DNA of 64,000 nt, from contig VZSF01001891.1 of assembly GCA_013398295.1 (NCBI GenBank), positions 1,612,001 to 1,676,000 on the forward strand, read 5' to 3'. The DNA is from Chionis minor (lineage: Eukaryota; Chordata; Aves; Charadriiformes; Chionididae). Both the position numbers and the translations under genes were made by a program. Shown one piece after another: positions 25,801-39,600 of the stretch (position 1 is the stretch's first letter; each line of letters starts with the position of its first letter). The notes under the pieces were generated by a model, which ran no database searches, was not told the DNA's origin, and saw only the letters and a program-made list of their open reading frames with translations.

Positions 25801-28800
25801 ACAAGTCTATCAACTTTATATTCCCTCTGGGATTCCGAGCGCTTATGGTTAATACTGTCAAGTGTTTCAAGTGCTTCTTTCACGAACTTAAAGGCTGTAA
25901 ATGTCCATCTCCCACTGCAACACGCACTAAGTAGAAGTAAGAATAGAAACAGAGACTGTACCATTGTGAATCAGGATTAGAAATCGTGATTTTTAAGACA
26001 AAACTAAGTACCATGAAACTAAAGATAAAATTACAGGGGCCGGCAACCCAGTACGATAAGGACAGTTACAGTTCTGATGCAAAACAGCAACCAGGAGATG
26101 TTAAAAGACCCACAGAGCTGAGAACGCACGCTCAATGCAAAGGCATCAAGCATCTAGGGCTTCATGCTGTAAGACCTGATTGATGATTTTCAAAGCAGTC
26201 TACAGGAATTAAGGCATGTATCTTCCATTAATCTTAATGGAAAATGTTTGTTTAAATCCCCAAAACTGCCTTGAAGTATTTCAGCTTCACAATCTGCATT
26301 GGATGCCTAAATTTTCATTTTCAATATTCACATCTACAATTAGGCCCTAGGTCAGTAAATCATTTAAACGTGGGCTTCAAGATGCAACAACCAGTAAGAC
26401 TACTCGTGCTCAAAATAAAGTAAACATATAAATATCCCATCCAGCAGAGACAGGGTTGCTCACATGGCTCTGTGTTTTGCTGAACTCCTGCCTAAAACCT
26501 GCAGAGAGGCTGCCATAAGGAAGTTAGATTTTGCCAACAAATACGACAGCGTTACCATACTTATTCTTATAAATCAAGACAAAAGGCAATGTCAGAAATG
26601 TGCTCCAAGACATACAGGTGTCTCAGAGACATCAGTTACTTGTAAACCTTGGCTTTCTCACACATATTTTGGGCTCACTAATCAGGGATCTGAACTAAGT
26701 CGAAAAACTGGACCCAACTGAACATTTTTCAAATATCCCTTTACTTTTTCTGAGCAGCAGGAGTCCTGGACTAGGTCTTCTGTATTACATAGTTATTGTG
26801 AGGATTAAAAATAAAGCAAGAAAAGCCTACAAACTCCAAAACCAATACCTTAAAATAACAGTAACATCGAGTAGAACGCATTCCTCCCCAGCTGGATTTC
26901 AAATACCTAAAATTCAGAGGGCTTTGGAACTTCAAAGTATCTCCAAGTTTTGGTTTCCCTTGCCTCTGCAGGGCAGCACAGGACGCCTGGGGACAGGAAC
27001 AGAACTCGGGAACTTGAGCTGAGTGCCCAAAGATGGGCAAGGGGTTGTTACACCCTTTGGGATGAGGCATTTTGGGAAGGATCACCATGAACATTTGGAC
27101 CTAATCTCCAAGTTGGGAACTGTGGTCTCTGAAAGCATGGAAGTATTTGGATCTCATCATCTGATTCTCGCTTACCCTCATCATCAGAAGAGCCTGACAA
27201 TAAATTAATGACTTCATGCACACAATATTTTAGCTTTCTAAAGCCAAACAGCTATTTGTGGCTGCATTTTGAAACTCAGAACTTAACAACAATCAAATAA
27301 AAAAACTCTGCAGTTTCCATTTGCGGGCACGTCCAAGGTAAGCAGTGAGTAGGTGAGACAGCAGTTGGATGTTAAACATAATTCGGTGCGACCATGCGCA
27401 GTGTGAAGGAGAGATCCTGCTCTCCCACCACTGCCTGTTGCTTCCCTTGCAACAGACATGGCAACTGGGAGACAAGCGGGATGAGTCTGTTTAATCTGCT
27501 GATCTAGCAGAGAATTAACACACTGAGAGATAAGAAAAACCCAAAACCCTCCAAGGAGTGCTCTGCCCCTTATCAAAACTGAGCATTGCCCACAGGATGA
27601 GCCCATGGAGTCCGCTCCCATCAGCCACAAAACCTGAGGCATGGGAGAGGGAGGAGATGCACTACTGCAAAAGAGGAAAGAGACTGTCCCTTTTGGCACA
27701 AGTTCACAGGTAGGGTAAAACCTTCAACCCACGCTCCCGGTGAGCAAGTGGCATCCAGCACATGTGGGAGAGGAGACAAAGCTGTGTTTTTTTGTGGATA
27801 GCTAGCAGACAGGCAGGTTTGCAGAATAAGACATAACCCGTCCGCGAAGAGATGCACACACAAAAATCACAGCACGTGGCTGGCAACCCCCGTGATCCTT
27901 TCCCACAGCTGCGCCGAGCGGCACGCTCAGATGGAGGGCGCACATTTGGCCTCCCCTCCATACAGCTGTAAGCTTGGTTGAAGTCCTGCCAGGCAGAGGA
28001 GTACCATTTTTCATACCAAATCCCTCCTCCCTCCCTGAAATCCTCCACATATTTTTGTAATTGGGAAGGAAGAGCACTTGTGAGAGGCAAGAGTGGGGCA
28101 GACAACCAGTTCATGGTTAGGTCCTGAGGGCACGGGGCTCCTGCCAGCAGGTACCAACCACAGCAGCCCGCGGCTGGACAACTGCACAAGCTTCCACTGC
28201 CTTCCTCGGGCGGCTGTCACAGTCTGAGCTGTGTCCACGTTGTCCTAGAGAGACACTAAACTAACTGAAACAATCTTTTACTCCTTGTACTGGTACCATC
28301 AGAGGAGAGCGAGCAAGCTGCAGTATTTCCTGCAGCCCTTTATTCACCATCTCTCTGGTACGGTTATGACTCTTCTGCAGGCAAACACCTTTGGGACCCG
28401 CACCGTCCCAAACACACACAGACCCCTACTCTGAATTTATGGCAAGACAAAGACTCATGTGAACAGGTACTCAGAGTCACAGCATAACCTGCATAAAGAA
28501 TGGGGTTTCCTTGAACTTGTTTCTGTGTGAATGAGAACATAATTTTCAGAAAAAGCAGCTCATTTTGGTCCTTCCGAGTAATTCCACTGATTGGAGCCAC
28601 CGGTAAACTGCTCTGTGGCTCATTGATTACGCTCAATGTGAATAATTACATTACTAAAACAGGCTGGCTCCGGCACCTCTGAAGACAAGTCATAGCTGCC
28701 AGGGATGGCGGAAGCGACGCACCCACCTGTACGAGGGCCACCCCAGCACCCTGACTCCAGGAGGACAGTAGGAGGTGCTTGTGCAGCTGCAGAGAACTGA

Positions 28801-31800
28801 CCTCCAGAAGGTCTGTGGCTCATCTGTTCTTCCCTATGGATGTATCTTGCTCCCGAGTGGATGGGCCACTTCATGCCGTGGTCCCAGACGTGCATTTAGT
28901 ATGCATGACGGTGCTCCTGAGGGCAGCGCCTTCACGAAGCAATGCTAAACATGCTGACAAAGGCAAGGGAAGTGACCTGGAAATGACAAAGTGAAGCAAG
29001 GCAAGGAGCAAAGATGAGGCGGCCAAGGAGAAACGTTTGCATGGTTTTATCGATAAAGCCCACCGAGGAAAGGCAATGAGTGTTGTCTGAGACAGTTGGT
29101 GCAGTGCAGGCGTTGCTAGGTGTCTCTGGTTTGGGCAAAAAAGCTCTATAGATTGGCAGCCAGAAGATTAATCTTGTGCCGCCCAAAAGTGGTGGAGGCT
29201 ACACACGGAAGGGAAAAAAAAAAAAAAGGTACTTTAGTTTTTCATCACGTAGAATATTACATCAAACGGCAGAGACGCACTGTCCTGAGCACAGTAACAG
29301 CTTCCTGGCAGCAAGCACAGAGCTGCCACACAATTCTGAGCAGCTTAAACTGTAATTCTCAGAGCTGAGGTCCCTTTTTCATAATAAGAAGTAGCAGAAA
29401 AATTACTTTTAATATGCAGAAGGAATCACTTGTAAAAATCAAAGATCAATTCCAAAAAACTACAGAGCTACTTTTCATGACAGATGATGTTTTAAACACT
29501 GCAAGAGAGAAGAAACTTCCCTTAAATAGGTGCCAGTTAATTAATGAGAATTGGTAAACGAGCGCCTTTCCTGCGCAACAAGATACAGACTTCCACTTCC
29601 CAAGTACATTATGTTAAATTGGACTGGACAAAGGCCCATTATTGTGGAATAAGAGATTGCCCACTGGAGGGTTCGCACTAAAATAAGTATTCCAAGAATA
29701 TCTTCATACAGGAATACAAGCAGTGTATTTATTTGCACGTGGGGACCAAGCAACTCTTAAATATACTAATATCTCCTAAAGAATTAGTACAGTCACAGAT
29801 TAAGCTTCTAGTATCCAAAGAAAACACAGTAACTGGGCCTATTGATTTAAACAAAAGCTCAGGAGACAGAGGGATGAGCTGCCTCTTGTGAATATAAGAC
29901 CCTCGGGGCACGCGTATGCTCTGTAGTATAAAGTCATGAACTGGCTTTGTACCCTGCACTATACCACACAGACATCACGTCTCTCAGCCTGTCTCAGTAC
30001 CCAGGGACCACAATGTACTTTTATTTAAACAGTGGGCTACAGCATGAGCTGCTTTGTCTGGAATTAGCTGAAGCATTCGGGCACCATGCCGCGCTGCAGG
30101 CGGTGAACAGGACAGGGCGAGCATCCGTAGCACTGCGCAGAGATCCATGGTGGACTTGGCCATTATCATCAAGTGGGTGAGTGCACGGCTTGCATGCAAG
30201 ACAGTGGTGGAGACCACAAATGGGATACGTGCTTCCACTTCACACTGGAGGACACGGATGTGACAGCTTTCCATCACAGTCTCCAGTGCCCGACACCCTG
30301 AACCCGCTGAGAGACTGCAGGGGTGCCATGAACAAAGTTGACAGAAGAGACACCAGTCACAAGACCAGTGTGGTTTATTAAGGACTCTCCCCAGCTCAAC
30401 CTGTATCACTCCCAAAGCCACCTCCTCCAAATTTCTCCCCAAACCTTGCCTACAAAAAGCTTTACACGAGCAGGGCTCTCAGCCCAGAAGCAGCGATGCT
30501 CACCGGTGATTCAGACAGCGGGCTCCTCGGCAGGCAAGTCATTTGGGATAGACACCATATTGACCACGCACTCTGGGTGTCCATTCTCTAGGCCAGCAGT
30601 TGATAATCCTTAGCAGACTATGTGCTACTGACACAGAAAGACCATTCAAGTTATTCTTTGGAATAATAAGCATTGACCTTCTCTCCTCAGGAACATCTCT
30701 CTCAGCTCTCTCACTGCAAACAGCCAAAGTCAACTCACCAGGATGCCAAACCCTTGACTTTCATTATGGTAAATTATTCACAGCACAAGTGTCACTGTAG
30801 CAGTGTAAAATTCCTCGCCATTATAAATATTTTCAAATCATGACTTTCCTTCTCTTATACCTGTGGAGCTTTAGACCACACTGGTTTCTTCACCTTTAAA
30901 CTGTGCATAGCTGTTCCCACACAGAGGACAGTCCCCAGCTTACTAGAACACAGAGCAAAACTCACAAGAACCCTCTCTAGACGTTCAGAAAGAAGCATTA
31001 ATATTAATTTCTTATAGCCCTTCCAGTGATTTTTCCCATTCCCCAAAATAAGTTTCCCTTTCCTACCAGAAGACCCAACTATACACACACTGCCTTCAGT
31101 ATAATCGATATATTGACACAGATGTGAATGCCTTACAATACATCTTTTTACTGCTTTAAGACCCTGACTTTTTCCTGTGGCTGTTTGAACTAAATCCATT
31201 CTAAGCCTTAACTGTATTTCTGTACCAACGATTTCCAATTGAAAGGCTTCGCATTGCCAATTACACACATGCACGCACCTTCTGTTAATACTTTAAGCGA
31301 TACTTGAACCCTTTCAGGTTCTCTTCAAGGCCTTTTACTATTTTTCCACGATGCTATTTAGGCTACCATTTAGCCCCATTGAAACACCACTGCTGCCCGA
31401 TACTTGTAGAACAGCGGCCAGAGACAGGACCATGTCACAGAACCATGCAGTCATCTTCTCCAGGCAAGTGTGAAATCCTGGCTTGCCCATAACCATGTTT
31501 TTGCTGACTTATCTAGGGATGAAAACAGTTATTCCCAACTCCACTTGGCCACATCTGTTTTGGTAGTTCAGAGCAGGAGTGCTAAGCCATGCTATGAGAA
31601 TTATCACCTTTTCTTCAGTGGTCTGTTTGGCAAGGCCAGTGCTACCAGTTAACACTGATTTTTCATGCCAACAGAATGACTAGGGCCGCAGGACAGCGGA
31701 CCAGTATGCTATACCAGCTGGGACACATCATATCCAGGACCTCCTATAACATGCCACCCCCGAAACGGTAGCGGGGAGGAGCACTACTTTCCATTTCCAG

Positions 31801-33340
31801 GCCTGGTTTCACGCTGTCAGCCACCCCGAGGCGCGGACGCGGGCAGCAGATTAGCCTGTCACAGACAGGATGCGGCTGGAAGTCTACAAAGGGCTTATCC
31901 TCCCTGCAGCTTGTGCCAAAATAACTGGGGAAAAAAGCAGAGACCCAAGTGCCTGGGTGTTCCCAGAACCTCAAATTACAGTCAGCCTTCCAAGAAGATA
32001 CTTGTACATCTCCAAAGTCTTCAGGACCATATTGGTTCTCCCCTGTAGGTGATAAAAGGAAAATAAGAGTAGGAATAGTCCCTTCCACAAGCCCTGGCTA
32101 CCTGGGTATTCCTGCCGGGAGCAAACGTTTGACTTCTCAGTCTGGGTGGTATTTAAATTGAAGGCACCTGCAGTATCCTGTTTGGGACAGCATTTTCTAA
32201 TGCACGTTTGTCCATTGGGATTGATGCACATTTGTGCGATGTGGTTAAAAACTGAGACTTTTCCCTGATGAAAGGAACGGGAATTTCTATGTTGCATAAA
32301 CACCACAGAAATTAAAATACGCTTCCTATTATGAGCATGAAAAAAAGAGATAAACCTTCGTACATAAACATGCTACAACAGACACTCAAGTCACATACTA
32401 AGCATTTTACAGCAGTTTGGGAAGGAAAAGAAATACAAAATCTGAAGCTAATGTTCCTCATGGAATGAGATTAGAGATATTTATTTTACGTCCTACTTGA
32501 ACCATCATAGTAATTTTCATCTGCACTAATAAAAATAAATCAGAAGCTGATCTTCCATGCATTAAAATTACCATTTCATGCAACAGTCACAACGTTTCCA
32601 TGACATATGTGCCCTTTGGAACTCCTGCCACAAATAGAGCTGAATTGAGGGACTGTTGTGTACCCAAATTTATTACACTAATTCTTTCCAAAGGAGGATA
32701 TCGTCATGTACAAAATACAATATGGGCAGATAGAAAAAAAGCATCCAGCACTGAGTAAAGACTTTTAGCTTTCAAGAAGAAAACAATCAGAACCAAACAA
32801 CTGAAAGAACCAGTCACATTGCATGGCACCAACTGCTGGGTGACCAGCAGAGCCCTGTTTGGAGCACGCTCGTCACCCAGACGCGAACTAATGAACTCAC
32901 AAGCAGCTCCCCTGTCTGCCGCTCAGCCTCTCACAAAGATGCTCATTTGCAGAGCAGGATACAACTTGCTGTTAGACAGAAGTAGTTCAATATTCATTAA
33001 CGAAAAGAGCCCCCACTTTGTGCTGCTGCCTGCAGTACAAATCGCCTGCCCAGAGGTTTTGTCAATGCCATCACCCGCCGTTCCGTGCCTGCTGTACCTG
33101 GAGACGCGGCGTAATGCATCAACAGCTCCAGCCTGGGCGCTTCCGGAGCCAAAGCTGGGAAACCGCAACCTCTTTTTGAGCAATGCAAATAGAAGGTGTT
33201 GGAAAGACCAAAGGTTCCATCTCAAATTTGCATACAGCAACTTCTCCTCGCAGCAGTGCGCTCTCTGGAAGAGCGTGACGTGGAAAGGGAGAACTGAAGC
33301 AGGCGGCTGCATGGTGGGAGATCGACCCCAAATCTTCCCC

Positions 33341-33521
33341 GTCGCCTCCTTGATACACTTTGATATCTTAAGGTCAAACACTTCTAAATGAGGAAATGAA
33401 CGATTCTGCTCATCAGTGCAGGGCGAACACTAAGCAAAGTTAGTGTGCTGGTCTGCTAGAGCGTTCCCAGACCCAGGAAGCAGTTAAGATTTCAGATGTC
33501 TTGAGTCTAACTCTTCCTAAT
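33341..33521 (+). repeat. Direct repeat copy 1 (181 bp)
   Basis: From GTCGCCTCCTTGATACACTT to CTTCCTAAT this aligns along its whole length with 34902-35074 in the same orientation. Differences are scattered substitutions, a 7-base tract in the CTAAGC...GCTGG region that copy 2 lacks, and a one-base gap in CAGTTAAGA. Similarity stops abruptly at both ends. The copies do not begin TG or end CA, so they do not look like retroviral LTRs. A local duplication or two copies of an unrecognised dispersed repeat are the options. Confidence 0.85.
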
Positions 33522-34901
33522 CCTCCCTTGCAGCAGGCTTGCAAGCGCCTGCTTTTCTTCAGCAGCCCAGGACAGTTGTGCTGTAATACTGTAGCCCAGA
33601 ACAGTAATACTTCAGCGCAGTAAAACTGTGCTAAGGCAAAATTGTCAGGCACGCAGATGTAAGGAGCTGATACAGTGAAGGCCCAGGGACCAGCCACAGT
33701 CATAAAGAGACGCAGGCAGAAGCTGCTTCTTCCTTGCTCCTTCCCGTCCATCCTCCCCGTCGCTGCACTGGATGGGGAAGGCACAGCACAGCTGCTTCAG
33801 GAGAGGCTGGGGTAGCCTTCTCCTCAGCCACCACTGCAAAGCACCAGGCGCGGATCTGAACCCAGCCTGCCCCCATCACCCTCGCTCTGTTGGCTCAGAA
33901 AAACCCGGCTCCGGTCACCAACACAAAAGGCTGCGTTCAGGCGTGCGAGGCACCAGATGTTCACTCCGCTGTAGCCAACACTGTCAGGTCAAAGTCTAAG
34001 TTGCGTAGGAGGTCAAAGGCGACCCTTCTTAGATTCTTCTGTGGCTACGTTTCTACTCCTGTGCTCCACACTAAGCCTTGGCAACATGCAGATAATGCGA
34101 GCAGCTCAGTAAAGCCACGGATGGGAAACACCTACCTACGGTAGAGACACAATACTCCATAAGCTGTCAAAAAACCTGCTTTCAAATCTGTGGAAGCCCC
34201 GCAGAAAAGATCACCATAGCCATCTGCTTGGTCCCTGTAAGCACTCGGTCCCACAGGTCACACTGGAGAAACAAATCCAGCAAACTGGAAAGCCCCATAG
34301 CCATCTTTCTAGTAGCACGTGGACTGAGGTCTGCTACCCCAGGGCTGGCCATGCTTGGTCACACACATTTCTCTCTCCACTGTACGCTCGAAAATGCTGT
34401 CTTTAAGACACAGCTATGTCAAATAGTCTTGTCACCATCTTCCAAATAATTCATATGAATGTCTCGTATTTTTCAAGTGGTGTCATAAAACATGGGGCTG
34501 CACACGCCACAAACACTGACATATTTCACTAATACAATCCAGTACCAGCATATGGAGAATATTTATACAGCTCTTTATTATTTTTTATGAAAGGTAAACG
34601 ACCCTTTTGGTGAAACGGCGACTCGCACTGACAGCATCTTTGTTTTTATGAAAAAAAATACCAGTGGTGGAAGGGTCACAGGGTTTGCAAATTTAACTCA
34701 CGGGTACAAATTCCTCCAGCAGGAAGGAAAACAACATTCTCTTCTTCACAAGCCTCTACTGTTCTTCATCTTTAAAGCTGGTCTTGCTGAACTAGTTACT
34801 TGACACAGAAATTAGTAGAAATAAGAATAAGCTAAAGGCAACAGAGAAAGAAAATCTAAATATTAACTGAGTCTTGAAAAACAATTTTCCATCATTTAAA
34901 T

Positions 34902-35074
34902 GTCACCTCCTTGATACACTTTCATATCTTAAGGTCAAATACTTCTAAATGAGGAAATGAGCGATTCCGCTCATCAGTGCAGGGCTAACACTAAGCATGC
35001 GCTGGTCTGTTAGAGGATTCCCAGACCTAGGAAGCAGTAAGATTTCAGATATCTTGAGTCTAAGTCTTCCTAAT
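34902..35074 (+). repeat. Direct repeat copy 2 (173 bp)
   Basis: Second copy of the segment at 33341-33521, starting 1,561 bases downstream in the same orientation and starting GTCACCTCCTTGATACACTT. It is 8 bases shorter. The roughly 1.4 kb between the copies shows no internal repeat or coding frame that I recognise. Confidence 0.85.
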
Positions 35075-36380
35075 TGCTGCTTTACTAATTGGGGTGGAGC
35101 AGTTTTGCCATGATTTTAGCTGTTGCAAACAACTAAGTAGAATGTGGCATTAATTCCTTCTGGATCTATTGAAGAAGACCAACACATGTCCAAACTCAAG
35201 TGAGAGAAACCAAAAGCACTCAGAGGAATGCGATATTAGCACATGGTGTCTCACCATGTGGAAAGCCAAGAAACCAGCACCAGCTCCCTGCGGTGCCAGC
35301 AGCGAGGATCACTTCAGTCCTCCCAGCCCAAGCTGGTAAGATACCAAAACCTCAAGTCTTTGCACTTGCGCTTTAACACCCTTTGAAGGACATGCCAAGG
35401 TGACTGACCATTAAACTACTCCCCCACCCCCACATTTTCTTTTGTGTTTTCTGGTATTCTGCCTTTGCTTTAGAATATTCCAGACTAAAGACTGCTTGCA
35501 TTTCTACAGATACTTCATATTAGCTCATATCTTTGCAAAAAGATCTCTTCAATTGCTAGTCATGAACCCAGCCGCCTTCTACTCTACTAGAAACAAACTT
35601 TTCAGTATTTTAAGCATTCACAGAAGTCAGAGAGACCTGCAAACAGTCTCTCATTAATCAAATAGTGCTTGTTCACAGCAAGGAGATAAGCCAAGGCAAA
35701 AGCTGCTGGGTTTTCATTTTTTGAAGCTGGCCTATTGATAAAGGAGGACCTTGGCTTTGCTCCCTGCTGTCACAAGGCAATACGGGGAGCTGCCGGCTGA
35801 GCTGTGCCTTGGACCCACAGCGTTTGCTTTGCAGGTGCAGGGGGGGAAGAGGCCATCACATGTGCAGGAGAACTGCTCCAGCCTGAGCCAGCCCAGCTCT
35901 GCTGACTGGGACTTCGGCCCCAGGCACGGGACAGGGGGTGTTTTTCCACTGGATCAGCCAGGCACACGCAGTGTCGGCATTCATGGCTGTGGCACTGCGG
36001 AAACCAGGAACTATCTGGTGCAGTTGGGAAAGAAATTGGGCAAAACCATTGCTTTTCTCAGCTCCAGATCACTGCAGGGACTTCAGCCAGAGCCATGTGA
36101 AAGACCCAAGAGATGTTCTCCCAAACACCTTTCCCTGGGAGGTTTTTTAAGGGCAACAGTCTGTTTGCACTACTTTCCCTACAATTTTTGGTTTGGTTCC
36201 CCCTCTCCATCCCTCTGGGATACCCCTGGCTGGCTCCTGCCTTCAGTCCAGATGCACTTTTCCAAGTGACATCAGTGCAAGCTCCCTGGGTCCCCAGGCA
36301 GCGTACAAACCGTGCCTCGATGGGAACGAACACCAGGTTCCTTACTGTGCTCTTCATTCAGATGCTGGAAAACCATTTGC

Positions 36381-36410
36381 ACGCACACAAACACACACAC
36401 ACACACACTC
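36381..36410. repeat. (CA)n microsatellite
   Basis: The core is uninterrupted alternating A/C from about 36390 to 36408, with slightly interrupted AC-rich flanks. Confidence 0.9.
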
Positions 36411-36569
36411 ACTCGCTGGCTTTCCCAAGCCTCTGCAATAGAGGACTAAGATTTGTTTTCAAGCTCCAGAGAAAGGTTTGCACTGAGGAAGGATTTCGAC
36501 GGTCACCATGATGAAAATAGGGAGCAGATCTCTTTTTTTCCCTTTGGAAGTGAATGGCCCCTGCTCCCC

Positions 36570-36603
36570 AGATCACGAAGCGCCCCAGATCACGAAGCGC
36601 CCC
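36570..36603. repeat. 17-bp tandem duplication (two perfect copies)
   Basis: AGATCACGAAGCGCCCC occurs at 36570-36586 and again at 36587-36603. Two identical abutting copies suggest a recent slippage or replication duplication. No function is seen. Confidence 0.9.
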
Positions 36604-39600
36604 AGGCTGCTGATGGGACAGGTCAGCACCCTCCCTTCCCTGCCCGCCTTTAGGAGAACAGTGCAGGCAACAGTGCAGATTTGTGCTATTTGTTTGCCCT
36701 CTCAAGGAAAGGCAAAAGGCACAATATAGCCCAAAGAAAGAGCAATGCAAGACTTGGGGGACCAGTCTGGCTTTTAGGTGCCAGCACTTAACTCTTGTGC
36801 TCTGCTACATCACACAGTGGCCTCTAGACAAGTCCCATAATCTCACTGATCCTCTGTTTCCCTCTATCAAAAGCGGATGACAGCCTGTCTCTAACATGGA
36901 AGGACGCCTTGATAAATGCACTAATTATCACCAGACACCCCACCCAGCACAGAGGAAAACAGAGGCCATTCATTTGCCTAAAAATCTTCCAGCTATGAAA
37001 CCCCTAGCAGAAAACTCTACAAAGCAAGACCCTGGAACCTGCTTTAATTAACCCACTAGGAATTATATCATTAATTTATAAGAAAGCTCAAACCTAAAAG
37101 GAAATTGTTTGTATTGACCAGCATACAAAATCCTTTCATCTGCTAACAGCAAACGTGTTTTTATTATTCTTAGCACTGCAGAAGACTCATCGAGCCGCTC
37201 AGCAGCGCCTCCGCTATCGAACAGCCCGTGCAGCCCAGCTGCACCTCCGCTGCTCCATTTGTCATCTCAGTGCACCATTTGTTCCTCACAACACAGATCA
37301 TCTTACGCAAAGCAGTTGTCATGCATCTTCCTGGTCCCTACCATCTCAAGCACTTTACACATTCCTCTCCACATGTGCTCATAAAAATCACTTGCCATAA
37401 GAGCTTTTAAATGGGGCTTGTCAGAACATCAAGATAGAAGGTGTGCAAGATAGAACCTCAGATTTCTTGTGCTTCTTACTGAAACACCCATACACACAGC
37501 CTTATACAATAGGCTTTTCTTTCCACAACGTACCACCGAGATATTTGGACTTGGCTTGTAAAGGAGAAGAATCCTGCCGGGAGGGGAGGCGAGAGAGACG
37601 CAACTATCTTAAAAGGAAATTTCATGCGTGTAAAAGCCTACAAAAAGTAAAACCTGGCTATCTGTAGCAGAAACGATTAGAAAGTGATTTAAAGCAGTTT
37701 GGAAATACTGTTTCAGTGGTTGGTTGAACACCTCCTTTAGAATACAAACATTCAGCAGGCTATTTATAGCCCATGGGGAAAAGCTCCCAACTTCCCTTAC
37801 CCAAGCACAGCAGGCCACAGTCTGTTCTCAGTGAAGAACATAAATTCTGAGCAACTCCAATGGACATGAACAAGTCACTGAATTTATCTCAATTTAACTG
37901 ATTTCAGAAAACTTAAAGAAGCGATACTCAAGACAAGTGCTCTCAATCTCAAAGACACTCAAACCCCCACTAGACCTGCTACGGTGTAGATAGCAATTGC
38001 TGATTTATTGACTGCAAAATGCTGTAGATCAAGCCTTAGTATTTGCTAATATCTCTGCTGAAATTGGCCTTTAACAGTCCAATCCAACTCCCATTAACGA
38101 GAAAGGAACAACACCTATTTTCTTTAATGGAGTTGAATAAAGTTGTAGCATTACCATCTAGTCAGGAAAAAGAAACCATTTAGACCTATTAGTCTTACTG
38201 GCTGCATTTTATCTGATATGAAAACTCCCAATCTAGAGCTACAGGACAGAATTTCAATTATGCTGCTGTTTCCAAATTAAAAAAACAAAACCAAACCAAA
38301 CACAAACACCTAGTGTTGAGAAGTGGAAATCCACCTCTCATTCATTTGGGTGTAATTCAGAAGTAACCCTGGAGAAGCCAGGACAGCTCCAGGAACGTAT
38401 ATATGAAGTGACGGGGAAATCCAGCCTACTGCTCACATCACATATTTCATGCTTCTTTCTATTTCATAGTAATACACCAAGTTAAGCTGCTTATTAGATG
38501 GGCACATTCTTCTAACCACAGCCAGACTTGCATTTTATGCTGGGCTCACCATCTGAACTGACTGCCCTTTAATCATAATTCTGCTGTCTTTTGTGGTTCC
38601 ACTTTGAAAGATACTTGCTTTAATACACAAAGTGGCTTGCCGTTAGCACTGCTATAGCCCGGAAGAGAATGGAATATGAGTAACGTCCAGAGAGGAACTT
38701 AGACATAACCATCCCTATTTATCCAGATCTCTTGCACATTTTCCTAACAACCTACACACTCAAATATTTCTGTTGGCCTACATGATGCTGTGATTCCAAT
38801 CCCCACAGTACACCAATTTGCAAATAATGACCTTCCTGAAATGACCTAATAACAGCTAATAACTCTACCATAAAGAACAAAAAAGTTGTTGCACAGAAGG
38901 TCTTTCATGAAATGAAAAACAGACCAAGTTTTTATGAGCAGAATCACTAATGGACACATGGTTCTCATGTGATCTATTTATTTTTAAGAAATGCCTAGTA
39001 TCAGTTAATGAAGTTATCCTAGGAAACGAAAACAAACCCCAAACCAGCAATTTCAAAACGCATGCTGCAGTCTGGCAGCTTGTGAATGAAATGCTCCATA
39101 GATGTTTGTGTACATTTATAATTTACTACACCACATTAAGAAATAAGACAACTGCAAACGACAAGCTGATGCTCTCCCAGCTGTGTACACTACGTAATGA
39201 TGCCTTCTGCCAGGGCTTAGCCAGCCTCACAACCAGCTTCTCACTCGGGAGGCAGTCAGAGGGATCCAAAGGATCCACTTCGTCTCCGACAACTAACAAA
39301 TGGCAGCAACTTTGCCTTTGTAAGGTTTCTATCATAGGTGCTTTAAAACAAGACACGCTGAGCATTGGAAACGCTGTTTAACATAAGCACACGCCAGGAA
39401 CAAAAGCAGAAATCCTGTCCCTGACGTGCAGAATGACTATACGAGGCTCGTGCTGGCAACCTCCAGAGAGGCTGAAAGGATGAGAAGTTTCTCCTCCAGC
39501 ACTTGGCACAGCAGCAGCCACCAGAGAGGCTGCTAACCCTGACCTCCAGCAGCGCTCGGAGATGGGGAGCACTAATTGCACCCTCTCCCTCCATCTCCTC

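Noticed and set aside
29984..30442. 152-codon minus-strand frame that briefly suggested a decayed transposase or retroelement
   Set aside because: One short stretch (IPFVVSTTVLH) loosely recalls the end of Harbinger-type nucleases, but the diagnostic residues around it do not follow and there are no terminal repeats. Not enough to annotate.
32819..33391. 190-codon plus-strand frame with a 152-codon frame opposite
   Set aside because: No recognisable domain, no promoter or splice support, and its 3' end runs into the duplicated 180-bp segment. Frames of this size are expected by chance in 64 kb.
33341..35074. The two direct repeats as LTRs of a small retroelement
   Set aside because: No TG...CA termini, no target-site duplication, no primer-binding or polypurine tract, and no coding remains between the copies.
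35751..36269. 172-codon plus-strand frame
   Set aside because: Composition and lack of any known motif fit a random frame; no splice or promoter context.
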